DNA of 64,000 nt, from assembly GCA_964036275.1 (NCBI GenBank), contig OZ038439.1, positions 10,682,904-10,746,903 on the forward strand, read 5' to 3'. This stretch comes from Litoditis marina (lineage: Eukaryota > Nematoda > Chromadorea > Rhabditida > Rhabditidae). The notes beneath the pieces were generated by a model. That model worked only from the letters and a program-made list of their open reading frames with translations. It was not told where the DNA came from and ran no database searches. The translations under genes and the position numbers were made by a program. This document shows, one piece after another, positions 33,501 to 43,770 of this stretch. Every line of letters starts with the position of its first letter. Within the stretch, counting starts at the first letter, position 1.

Positions 33501-34361
33501 TACTTTGAAGAAAATTGTAATAATCTGTTTTGTAATGTCTGCAGACCTTTGAACAAAAACTAATCTGCGCAGCGCTCCGCGCTGCGCATGATAGTGTGCC
33601 TAGACGAAGAGAGGGAAAATCAATATATATAGCAACCACGCTGTATAAACAGTATTCTCCTGTTTTGCAACGACGCTTGTTCTGAGTTGGTGGTTCCGAA
33701 AACTACACTACATGAAGTTTTTTTTATAAAAACTATTAACTCTTAGTGAAAGTGACGGAGTTTCTAGTAAATAACTGCTGCTGGTAAATAGAATATTTTG
33801 ATCACCACTGGTTGAAACACGTTTCGTTGGAGATGAGATTCGAAATGAGACAAGGCAAGTTATCACCATTGAGGCAACATTTTTAGTTGATCACACTCAG
33901 TTTCTAAGCTTTTGAACTTTGGTCATTATTGTTCTTGAGACTGAAACCGTTATAAATTGTTAAAGCAGACCGGAGAGCAACATGGTTTCTTGTAAAGCTG
34001 TTGTATCCTACTTTTGATTGGACGCGTTGCGTGTCGCGCGGCATTGTCATGTGAATGTCACGTGGACTGATCAAACTAATATACGAGTTATTTGTGCTCT
34101 CTGGTCTCAATACAGTTAAGAGCAGCCCGAAACAAAACTTCTGCTGAAGTTGTGTTCCGGTCTCCTTTAAGTTCCCTATAATTCATGTTTCAGATCTCGT
34201 TTGTAACCGGAGGGAGTAACTTCACCTCATTATCGCGTACCCTTCAACAGATAACCTCAACACAAAGTGTTCATCTAGATGAAGGAACGCCGGCATTATT
34301 GATTGGAGAAGATTCAATATTCATGAAAAATGCGGATATAGATTTAGTGGCCGGATATTAG
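24505..34361 (+). CDS. Gamma-glutamyltransferase-family membrane protein, about 17 exons
   Basis: Exons: 24505-24581, 24983-25076, 26187-26336, 26612-26708, 26949-~27048, 27335-27484, 27677-27741, 27814-27854, 29434-29551, 29908-29988, 30254-30423, 30693-30842, 31067-31236, 31510-31598, 31965-32053, 32314-32390, 34194-34361. The N-terminus is a short basic cytosolic stretch, then one hydrophobic helix (exon 2, LLVSIQAVLLVAFLLGFFAY), as in type II GGTs, then a long linker. GGT hallmarks follow: RDGNAMDAAVSASLCL, the glycine loop GGLGGG, LNAR then ETAPSAA (glutamate-binding Arg), KASGTPGYIHG, CGTGPPTTYAAAQ, the candidate autocatalytic Thr in DDTSKVSSTVLV, FGSRL, and C-terminal VTGGSN. The family hydrolyses or transfers the gamma-glutamyl group of glutathione outside the cell. 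The residue after Thr-Ser is Lys, where His is common. Junctions 27048/27335 and 27854/29434 are out of phase, so the gene may be damaged or alternatively spliced. Confidence 0.82.
25509..25604 (+). repeat. 96-bp dispersed repeat, copy 2
   Basis: One mismatch to 20262-20357. It lies in intron 2 of the gamma-glutamyltransferase gene. Confidence 0.7.
27047..27255. mobile_element. Dispersed repeat at an exon edge (copy 1)
   Basis: Related to 39714-39975: both run from ACCRTTGTGGACAYCGTAC, through GGGGCGGGKTTGGCG and CGGCCAG, to AATCAACRACCGCTCGCC. The repeat starts at or within the last bases of exon 5 of the gamma-glutamyltransferase gene, where no GT donor with the right phase can be found. 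Confidence 0.55.
27858..29262. mobile_element. Composite non-autonomous element with foldback, tRNA-like sequence and GC hairpin
   Basis: Left foldback arms at 27858-27990 and 28318-28442 (ends ATTAGTATAAAAACGAATG). The loop holds a reversed MITE (28106-28221). A plus-strand tRNA-like sequence lies at 28667-28734 (B box GGTTCGAATCC; Leu-like D arm but no long variable arm). A (GCCGTC)n tract follows at about 29008-29040, and the terminal hairpin TGCGCAGCGC-TATC-GCGCTGCGCGC lies at 29234-29259. AGATTAGTTTTTG at 27889-27901 is repeated inverted just before the hairpin (29219-29233). It starts 3 bases inside the intron after exon 8 of the gamma-glutamyltransferase gene. Confidence 0.7.
29648..29757. 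repeat. Perfect palindrome with 50-bp arms
   Basis: Arms at 29648-29697 and 29708-29757 are exact inverted copies around a 10-nt AT-rich loop. The outer end is AGGACGATTACGTG. It lies in intron 9 of the gamma-glutamyltransferase gene, so the pre-mRNA would form a 50-bp duplex. A degenerate relative is at 62498-62595. Confidence 0.9.
31599..31964 (+). other. Probable GC-AG intron in the gamma-glutamyltransferase gene
   Basis: No GT donor after exon 14 gives the right phase. Splicing at GACGT|GCAAGT to TTTCTAG at 31964 restores the frame. It gives SSIGDVFGSRL, which matches the spacing of the family pattern STINxxFGS exactly. GCAAGT is the usual form of a GC donor. Confidence 0.65.
32461..33590. 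mobile_element. Composite non-autonomous element, second tRNA-like type
   Basis: Foldback arms at 32461-32570 and 32688-32795, with ends ATTAGTATAAAAA like the element at 27858. A minus-strand tRNA-like sequence lies at 32971-33040 (B-box-like TGTTCGATTCC). A (GCC)n tract follows at 33340-33364, then GCACGGAAGCCATTTTTGCG, which is close to the sister element, and the hairpin GCGCAGCGCTCCGCGCTGCGC at 33567-33587. AGATTAGTTTTGG at 32495-32507 recurs inverted at 33553-33566. It lies in the last intron of the gamma-glutamyltransferase gene. Confidence 0.7.
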
Positions 34362-34721
34362 ACTACAAAAGAGTCAACGAACGACCATTAAGCAAGTAAT
34401 TTAAATTTACTGCATGAAATGCAAAAGTTTCATCGACAATTAGAAAAAACACAAATTTTTCAATTTTTGAACTCGATACTTGCTCAATATACACCATAAA
34501 ATTAACAAGTTTATCGTCCACGGAACCAACATTGTAGGTTACAAATTTCTATTTGAAATTCGTTTGTTGTTGATATTAATATTTATTTGCAGTTAAACTA
34601 TTTATTCGATAAATTCATGGAATATGTTTTGAGAACAATGAAAACACAATTTTAAATGTAGTTCTAGAATACATATTGATGTTATTGATTTTTTGTAAAA
34701 CTACAAAAGATGAAAAATAGG
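34362..34721. other. Gap between convergent genes
   Basis: AT-rich sequence with no recognisable element. It separates the stop of the gamma-glutamyltransferase gene (34361) from the stop of the minus-strand gene (34722). Confidence 0.4.
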
Positions 34722-37700
34722 TCATTCTTCGGCACTTGGGAGCTGTTCACTGTCATTGTGAAGGTCGGGATCGTAGGCCTCTTCCTCGACTGAAAAATAC
34801 CTTGAGTTAGAAAATAGGAAACAAAAGAAACAAAATGAAACTGATATGTGCATTATAAAGTAGGATTCAACAATCTTCAGGATGACCAAATTCATATTTC
34901 GTCTCAACGTCAGAACCATAGACAAATGGAAGAGCAGAAGTACCCAATTTCATTTCGAATCCAGCTTTTCGTGAAAACTCAACTTTCATATAGCTACACT
35001 CAGAAACATTTGCGTTCAATCCTCTTCGATTAGAAAGCTGGGTAAGCGAGATTGCTACTGCAGACAGTCTGAGACAGTCTGCAACTCTCTGATCTTCATT
35101 ATCTTGTCGAAGCCAATACAAAAGTGGATGACCACTTTTGTACGCGTAACAAAACATTCTCTGCTAAGTAATAAACCACTCGACCTACCAATTTCTCCCT
35201 TTTCGTCCAGATTTGGCGCTTTTCCAACGGTATGCGCGTGTCCACATTTTCCGTTTCCTTTTAGAGCAAAAAGAGACGAGAGATAGAGAATGTTCTTCAC
35301 CGGCTCCTTACCGTACTCCTTCCAGATCTAAAACATTTGAATATCAATTTTTTTTAATTCTGATGGTTGTGCAATTGTCAATAAGGTGCATATAGCTCAT
35401 ACAGTTGGTCAATTGCACAGTCAAGTGAAACATGTTTAACACAGCAGAACTCAGAAACGTGCAACGGCAAAGTGCACGATTCCTCATTAGTATGCTAACT
35501 GCACGTGACTATTCAATTCACTTGTGACATATTCAGTTTGTGTACAATAAATGGTGCCATAAACATAAATGAATCCACGCAATAGTTGTGAGTCCCCTGC
35601 TGTGGGTCTTTCTAACGAGCTTTTCTGTTTCCGTAATATCACGTTGTGGGAGAAGGTGCTACAACAAATTGAGCACGGTCACAATAGTATACTTAGTTTT
35701 GATCACTTCATTATATATTCAGTATTCATTCATTCATCCAACACATTCATGTACTCGACACATAGTACATACACGAACTAATGTATCAAATGGTGTTATC
35801 TCAACTTCTTGCTTCATGTGCTTTTGAGCCGAGGTTCAGAGCGCAGGGAACAATGTTAGGATTAACGTGAAGTTGAGGTTGAGGTCTATAGGTATATCAA
35901 AACACCTACCTTTCTAATATGTTTCGTGGTGAACAAGTCGTCCGTGATTGACGAAAGTTTGTCGGCCGGGACCTAAAACGAAGAACTTAGAGATTTTGCA
36001 TGGAACGTGTGAAAACAAAAATCTCATGCATAGGCAATAAAAACAAGGTTATCTTTTTTTTCTCTGTTCATATGTCACCAACCTCAAGCTGGTAAATAGC
36101 GTAGATGAATATGACGTCATCAGGCATTCTCATACATCGACCGCTGAACGAGAAATACACGTCGATCTTCTCGCCAGGAGCCACGTAACCGAGCTGAAAA
36201 CAATCAATAAATGTGATTAGCGTATCAAATGGGGGTATCAATTGCTATCATGCTCACTGTATACTTTGTATGGTGTTTTTGTTCTAATGTTGAAATGTAG
36301 GTTGTAGCTATTGTGTACAAGAAGTCTGCTGATTGAGATCTTCATATGAAGGAGAGTACCAGAACTGCAAAAGTTTATGGAACACGAGTTCGCTTTTTTG
36401 TAGTCTGTGCTGTTTGTATTCTGATTCTATTACAAAAAAATTAAAAACCAACCCTTGGCGTAGCCGCAAAGTAGTTCGGTGGTGGAGATCGAATATTGAA
36501 CACGATGTGCTGGAAAAGGGAAGATATACGACCGTCTTCACTATACTCGATTTCGTATAAAAGTGTACGGTTGTTGATCAACAGCTGTTTCACAAGGAGA
36601 TCGTAAACATGTTCTAGAAATCGTGGTGAATTCCTTCACCAACCGACTCTTCCCGAACCAGAACCAAACCGATTTTTCCCGAACCGGTTGGTTCGTTCTA
36701 GAACCGAACCAAATTTAGGCCAAAAAAGTTGGAACCGAACCAATCGTACCTTTTGTACGAAAGTCATTCAACCTGAATCAAATAAGTGCCCAAAGAACTC
36801 GGCCGAAACAGCAAAAACTACACCTTGCTCGATCACTTTTTGAGCGTGATAAGTGAGAAAATCGTGAGTAAACGAAATCTTTTATTTCAGTTCGATCTCA
36901 GCCCATACCATCCTTCATAAATGGAGCTTGAACAAGAAATCATTGCATACTGTATGGGGTTACGTATAAATGAAATACACAATACATTGCTCCATTTGTT
37001 TCTGCGTGTGACATGTGAGCAAATCGTCATTTGAAGATAATCTTTCATTTCACGTCTATCTCGGGACACGCCATTATTATCAAATTTGAGCAGAAATCAC
37101 TGCGTACTGTATGGGGTAACGAATGAATGAAATAGACCATACCTTGCTCGATTCGTTTTTGAGTGTGACATGTGAGCATGTGGATCCCTCATCAGCGAGA
37201 CCTCTGAAGCGAATATAGGGAGAGGCGACGGTTAGATAGGAGCTGGATCCTTTATGAAGCTCCCTGAATGAGAATGAACTTTAGAATAATGAAAAATGGG
37301 GAAAAATTGAAAACATTCATCAAAGTCACACAAGTTCCATTTTACAGATGTATAACCAGGTTTATAACTACGAACCTGTTCACAACAGGCTTTTTGAATA
37401 ATTGGCAGTGTATATAAGACTTTTCCGGCATTATAGTCAAGTTATTCATGAGAACTCACACGAATTCAGCCTCCATATTGGAGAAAGATGGTCGGATTGG
37501 ATTGTCATCATCTGCAACATCAGATAGTTCACATTTTTCAAAAATGCCTACCAATCTCAGTTAATAATGATTCATTCGAGCATAGAAAGAAAACACATGT
37601 TCAAGTGACAGATATCATAAGATGAACTGAGTTTCTATGCCGAATACGGGGCCCTAGGGATAATGTCGACAAAGACATCACCATCTTACAAGGGAGCGTT

Positions 37701-38065
37701 AAAATACAAACTAATAACAAGTTGTAGTTTGATTTAAATACGCCCCGCGATTTGCGAATTCTCATTGAAAAGCAACGAGATCAATGTACATTTCACAGGG
37801 CCACTACACCGTAGGCGCTTGCTTCCGCACGATAGAACCCTGTATCATCTTTGTTTGTGGTTCGATTCTGTTTCTTATATTTTCTGTCGAAATCCGTAAA
37901 TTATTGCATCGAGATCAAACTACTACGGCTATCACTCTCTATATCAATAATTGAAGAATGTATCTATCTTGTAGGCCGAGAAGTCTCTCCGAAATAAGAA
38001 ACGGAATCTTTGTCGAGAAACAAGAAATAGAACTCACTCGATCCAGGAGCAACCCTCGCAGACAT
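34722..38065 (-). CDS. Protein of unknown family, seven exons
   Basis: Minus-strand exons: 38065-38038, 37511-37462, 36193-36083, 35972-35910, 35327-35229, 35163-34872 and 34789-34722. They total 711 nt (236 residues), all in phase. The ATG follows a TTCCGACAG site by 5 bases. The protein starts MSARVAPGSND, then has a beta-rich-looking VAPGEKIDVYFSFSGRC, a central KEYGKEPVKNILYLSSLF with KGNGKCGHAH, then SGHPLLYWLR, and an acidic C-terminus (EDFEEEAYDPDLHND..PSAEE). No signal peptide or membrane helix is evident, so an intracellular protein is likely. I do not recognise the family. The weak point is the intron 35228-35164: its donor (ACC|GTTGGA) is poor. A better donor at 35188 leaves a 25-nt intron and the wrong phase. 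Confidence 0.6.
35408..35523. mobile_element. Short MITE, CACGTG family, copy 3
   Basis: The ends GGTCAATTGCACAGTCAAGTG and CACGTGACTATTCAATT are near-inverted. It lies in intron 4 of the minus-strand gene. Confidence 0.65.
36625..37180. repeat. GAACC-rich block and degenerate tandem repeat
   Basis: At 36630-36745, imperfect CCGAACC/GGTTCG motifs repeat. At 36821, 36982 and 37139 a unit of about 158 bp repeats CCTTGCTCGATYNNTTTTTG and GTGTGACATGTGAGC. Both lie in intron 2 of the minus-strand gene. Confidence 0.55.
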
Positions 38066-38511
38066 CGCAACTGTCGGAATGAAGTGAATCTCATTTTCGA
38101 TCACGAAAACGTGACAGAAAAGTGCACGTAGTGGAACAAACCTGTTTATTCATGAAAACGGTGAGCTTGTTTTTCTATTGCCTAAACTCGTCCAGCCTCG
38201 TTGAACTTCTAACTTTCATTGGGGGTGACCCAAACTTTGTTGTAGTTTGATCTCGACGCTCGATATAGTGTTGAGTTTCTCATTTGAAGCGAAACACGAG
38301 GCAGTATAGATGTTTATTGAGTGTCGAAGTTTCGGCGGATTTGCCTTTTTCAGGGCTTGGAAAAGGCATCAACAGCAAATAACAATTTAACCGATACAGT
38401 CGCGCCGGAGCAATTGTAGTTTTGTTTTGCATTCCCCTTCTGTTGTGTTCGTTAGTTCATATTTTATATCAGCATGAAATAAATAAATAACATTTAAACT
38501 TAACATTTTTC

Positions 38512-39240
38512 CTAGACTATGCACTTCTTACAATAATATTTATCTTCGAACGGGCTTTGAACACTAAAATTAGTATTCCGAAATAGTCTCTGTTGTGTTT
38601 CCTTTCCAAAAATAGACAGGAGCCGCTTTGAAGTTCTCAAGCGGGCATGCTTGAGTTTGTAATACATTATAAATTCTCAAGCCACAAGGAACTGTATTCA
38701 CTTTTTACAGATTCCCTAGACTATGTACTAGTCCTACAATAATATTTGCTCTCAAACGAGCTTTGAACACCGAAATTAGTATTCTAAATAAGTACGTTTG
38801 TGTTTTGTTTCTGAAAATAGGCGTATTGAGACGCCGTGAAATACTCACGCTCTCAGGACGCAAGAGATTTTTCCTAGACTACGTACTTGTTTCAGTCATA
38901 TTTACTTTAATACATGTTTTGAACATCGAAACTAGTATTCAAATTAATCGTTCTCATGTTTTGTTCCCAAAATAGTCATGCTACGATGTGAAGTTCTCAA
39001 GCGGTCATGCTTCCATTTGCAACACTTTTCGAGTTCTCACGAAAGAAGGAACTAACTGTAGTCACATTTTGTATTTTCCCCAGACAATGTATAACAATAA
39101 GTTTATGTGCTTGTCTTACAATAATATTTACTTAAATACGGGATTTGAACATCACAATTAGTATTCTATAACAGTTCTTATGTGCTGTTTCCGAAAATAG
39201 GCATGAGACATTGTGAAATTCACAAGCAATCATAGACCAG
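38512..39240. repeat. Degenerate tandem repeat of about 185 bp, four units
   Basis: Each unit has CTAGACTAYGTACT..TACAATAATATTTA, then TTTGAACACCGAAATTAGTA, then CCRAAAATAG, then GAAGTTCTCAAGCGGGCATG. Units start near 38512, 38710, 38873 and 39082. There is no coding potential. Confidence 0.6.
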
Positions 39241-39713
39241 GTATATCTCGAGTTGTTTGTCGTGTCTTAGTGCATTCTATGAAATGTTCCTGGTTATAAT
39301 GAAGGCGCGCCAATCTGGTTTCAACTTCCCACGACATTTGAGCTTTTGCAGAAATTCATTATAATGAATAATGTTCCAGATTATTGAACGGTTGTGATTT
39401 GTGAACGTTCATTACCCCAGCCGAAAACAAAACTACTTTGAAAACTTGAGCTCGTGAAATCAGTATGTTTACTATTACTATTATAAAGTGCGTGCTGTTG
39501 ATTTGAGAATAATGGGAAGGAATTAGAAACGAAATCCTACTTTGTAACAAACAAATAGAAAAGTCTTCGTACGCTTCTCATTTGCTAACGATGGGCGTAT
39601 GAGTTTCACGCTACTAAAATAGTGGTTTCATTTGAGTTTTAGTTCGATGTTCGCACATGTCATCGCTTCAGAGTACGACTGTAACAATACGATGATCAAA
39701 CTACAAAAAAGCA

Positions 39714-39975
39714 TGATGGGCCAACAAGTATAGGATTTGTCAAACCATTGTGGACACCGTACCATCGATTTCGTATGGGGCGGGGTTCGGCGAGCGGCCA
39801 GTTAGTCTGCGTATCATTGATCTACTCACTATCTGACAGATACTGATACAGATAGATATGGATACAGATACTCACTATCTGACAGATGTTAACTGCTGGC
39901 AGATAATCAACGACCGCTCGCCCCGCATCGCTCAATCAATTGAACACTCTGCTGTCTCTATGAGGAAAATGAGAA
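39714..39975. mobile_element. Dispersed repeat (copy 2 of the exon-edge repeat)
   Basis: Related to 27047-27255. This copy carries an insertion of GATA-rich repeats (ATCTGACAGATACTGATACA) at about 39830-39885. Confidence 0.55.
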
Positions 39976-42900
39976 ATGGCGATATGCTCTACTGTGTCTG
40001 TAGTATGATCGCTCTCCTGTACAATCTCGGTGCGCAGATCAAAATACAACTCGACGTCATACCCTATACTATTCTAGCCTATCACTTCCTTATCGAACCC
40101 TTGATTTTAATCTCACAATGTTGTTTGACTTTTGTGACGTTAACGTATTGAAATGTCTCGAACAAAAGAATATTTTCGATGATGGAGAGTTAGAAAAATC
40201 TTTGATTCTTGTTTCTTGTTCTATTCTAGTCGATACACGTTTCATGATGAATGAAGTATGGCACAGAATAGGGGCTTAGAACACACTATTCTTTCTTTAT
40301 TTGCAGTCTTTATTTGCAGAGCATTACAATCTTTGATTTTTCATGATGTAGAGTCCAACCCATAAATAAATTATTCTGAGTTGTACTATGTATTTGAGTC
40401 AACATTTCAATGATGCCAAAAAGCACCAATATCAAACTACAAACACAACGTCGAGAAAACAAACAACTAACTCGAGCGTTTTGCAATTAACTGATTTCTC
40501 GAAAGAATCGAATCAAATATTTCGATGAATACAGGGTACCTCTAGAGAATACTTGCAGACAGGGTTAATTTGCGTCAATCGCTACGTTCGTATTTGTAAT
40601 CTTATTTCCAGTATTTTCGTCTATATGAAGAATTGGGTTGTGGGTCAAGAAATCTCATCACACTTCCTATTTGTTTATCTTCTGCTTTCCTTTTTGACTG
40701 CTTCTCTTGAACATATCTCCCCACTTTCAGATAGTTCTATAACAGTGGTTGTGTTTGAAGAGATGGGAATCGAGTTAATGGATTACGTGATTTATTGAGA
40801 AAGTTCACGTTCACGTTCTCTCACGTGCGACGTGTGAATTATGTGTGTCCTTCCGGAGAAGTTATGGTACCACTCGGTACCTCTTGTTGGTTTTTTGCAC
40901 GTCTGAAAGTTCGCGTAGTCATTGTTCTCTAACGAAGAGGTCAAAAGGGGATTGTAGTCGAACGAACCTCATACAAAGTACTTTTTTAAAATGAGAATTT
41001 TTTTCTGAATTAAAAGAATAATGGGAACATTTCATGTCCTCTTTAACTATCTTCAAGAGACCATATCTGGAATTAAGTAGAGATTGGTAACCTAAGTAAC
41101 ACAAATCTAGTGTGATGTTAGAGAAATCGTGTTCTGAACGAGATGTTCGGTAAGTTTGTGTCGTTGTGATCTAACTTTGAGTTGGCAAAAATGTTGAGGG
41201 AGAAATATTGACTGTATGTTTCAAGAAACTCTAGAAACTATAGTTAGTTCTGAATTCAAGGTCACTTAAACTCAACAACACTCACTATAGTGGGTGCCAA
41301 ATTTATACTTTTCTGTTTCTCGCCGGAATCGAGCCTGCAAGCAAATGATTCGTATCATGACGCTAACCACTGCGCAACTAGGGCACACATGACCGGGAAG
41401 CCTTGGAATCGAAGACATGTGTGCGTACACAGCGGAAAGTGAGATATACAGTACCCTCCCGCCTTTCCGTTCGCGACGACTATACTCGTGAGCTCCCAGG
41501 AAACTGAGAGGCATACTGAAGAATATGCGCCCGAACATAGAAAAAAAAACATCATTACACAATCTATAAAGAGTTGTTGCGTAGGGTATTCACACCATCG
41601 TCACTTACGGGAAGAAACCGATTGGGAACTCTCACTTTTCTCACCCGTCTACCGGCTAAAAATAGTAACTTCTGACGTGACGTCTAAGTGCTACAGAAAC
41701 GCCTCAAATACCCCGCTTTATCACACGTTCTAGACCCGAAATGTTCGAACTATCTACTTTTCTGAAGTTTGTTATGAACAAACTGGGTTGTTTGTAGAAC
41801 AAACTCAGAAAACATAAATTAAGTACTCAATAAGTGCGTATTTAATGTTTTGCGTCAAGTTCTGAGAGGCCGAATGCAAATGTTGCGTGAGCGCATTTGC
41901 AATTCGTAGTATCTTGTACGTCAGTATGCATTACGTGCACTAAAGTGGTAAACGCACTCTATTCAGTACATTTTCAATCTGATTACACTTAAAGTGAACC
42001 AGAAGTCATGTGAAAAGTTTGAAATTATTTTTTTCTCCTTTTCTCACTAAATGAAAACCTCATACTACTTCAACACAACTTTTAACCTCCGATTACAAAA
42101 TTTCTGCAAATCTTTCAGAATAATCGTTTCGGACTAAATGATTTTATAATGATATCAACATACCCGTGGGAAACTCCTCTTGTTCTGTTAACAATAACAA
42201 TTCCATATTTGTAACGCACCGTAATTCAAACACTAATTATCTTGCTTTTCACTTGGGAAAATCATCAAGAACAGTAGTCAACAGTCATCCTATTTTTCAC
42301 TTATGCACACCATTCAACTATTCATACCATTATTTACTGTTGAATGGTTTTATATCTGCTATTTTCGTAATTTCATGAGGTAGACAAAGTCACAAATAGC
42401 TGGTTACTGTTTATTAACAACGGTTGATTGCGTCGTTTCAGAGATTATTTAGGTGTCTTGTTCACCTATCTTGTTCAATACACGGTAATTCTGAGTATTA
42501 GAAAAGTACATACGTAATAAACTGGTTACTAAGCACCAGGCACCGTCATAGTGTAGGTCAACGTTGTGCTGATCTATGTCGTCAGTATTTGACCTACGGA
42601 AGTTTCCTCGTCTGCACCCTCTCCAGCAACACACTATTTACCTCCTCTAACATCCGCGAAAGGATATAGTTGTGATCACTTTGGTTATTCCTAATCGAAA
42701 ACACGAAAACACCACTTCTGAATTGTATCACTCTGCTCTAACATTTAGAACACATCCAAACATGATATTCAACGTCTAATATCAAAGAAATTAGGAAGGG
42801 ATCTCTGTATATATTCCCCTAAGTCTTTGTATTTGATTATTTTGCACAAATCGAAGCCATAATGCGTCAGCAAAACTCTGAACAAGAAAAATCACATTTT

Positions 42901-43248
42901 TTGACGCTTTTGGATTAGTAATGCAGAATGAGTCGAAAGTCGAGATATTCAAGAAATTGAAATGTTTTGTTAAGTCTAGACTGTTCTATGCCTCTATGGA
43001 CGTAGATCACGTGTCTAAATTGTGGGGTATTAGTGTATAGCAGTAATAGGAAGTGAAAAATATGTTCTGATAATCATATATGACTCAATTCGAGTTGTGC
43101 AAGAAAAGTATACTGTAGCATTGAGAGAAGTTTTTATTAATCACCTTAGAGTTATAAGGCAGCAAAGGTCATTTTCCTATATTCTGCTGTACTTGTTGTT
43201 GCTCCACGGCGTTCTCGGCAAAGTGTCGAATTTGTGCTGTGTTTTCAG
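39976..43248. other. Intergenic, no gene recognised
   Basis: Apart from the SINE-like repeat at 41286-41486, I see only AT-rich unique-looking sequence. Open frames here show no splice sites or domains that support a gene. Confidence 0.4.
41286..41486 (-). mobile_element. SINE-like repeat with tRNA-like core, copy 1
   Basis: On the minus strand a tRNA-like core (about 41390-41319; CCCTAGTTGCGCAGTGGTTA, B box GGCTCGATTCC) is preceded by about 95 bp and followed by AATTTGGCACCCACTATA. A second copy at 57824-58004 shares the same flanks, so the tRNA-like part moved as one unit with them. Confidence 0.6.
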
Positions 43249-43310
43249 ACTAAACTACAACTCAGCTTTGTTGTGGCCTTGGTCACCAAATTGTATGTCT
43301 CGGAAATAAC

Positions 43311-43369
43311 ATGTTTTCGATTTTTACGAGTTCTGCTTACTTGGTCCTGATTATCATTAGGATTTTCAA
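43311..43369 (+). CDS. Candidate first coding exon with signal peptide
   Basis: An ATG lies 63 bases after a strong TTTTCAG site (ends 43248). The exon encodes MFSIFTSSAYLVLIIIRIF before a GTGAGT donor (phase 2), a convincing hydrophobic leader. It can be joined in phase to 47313-47343 (TTTTCAG acceptor), 49654-49741 and 62735-63752. That would make a 166-codon gene with introns spanning the satellite array. The chain is internally consistent, but two of its donors are weak and nothing proves the links. Confidence 0.3.
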
Positions 43370-43420
43370 GTGAGTGATTTTTGTTTATTGGGTCATTTAT
43401 AATAATACTTCTACTATGCG

Positions 43421-43490
43421 TGTACAAAAAACGACAGCCTGATTTCGCGCGGAAAAAGCACAGGGGGCGGGGCTTACAGATGGCGGGAAA
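43421..43490 (+). repeat. Dispersed repeat, copy 1 (inverted copy at 56145-56213)
   Basis: The pair shares GTACAAAAAACGACA, GCACAGGGGGCGGGGCTTA and GATGGCGG in opposite orientations. The spurious translated frame in both places comes from this repeat. Confidence 0.65.
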
Positions 43491-43770
43491 GAACCAATTC
43501 AAATATTTCTGGCTGGTTTGCTCATTTTTGAGGAAAACTCGATATTTTTGTACAAAAGTGGATTATTCGATGGAATACTGAATTGGAATTCGTGTGTTAA
43601 CTTGAAACTAATAATTTGTATTCTCTTATTCTGGGAAAGATGAAAAATTAATTTTTTATTAGTGAATCGATAGTCACTGTATACATTTTGTTGCTTAATA
43701 TCAATGGTTGAGTAGTTTGAACCAAAATCACAATTACGATTGCCTGTTTTAGGTGTGTTGAGCTCTCTTT

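Noticed and set aside
43245..43502. Frames with FLYTH and CKPRPLCFFR
   Set aside because: The same words recur at 56120-56308 because both lie in a dispersed repeat.
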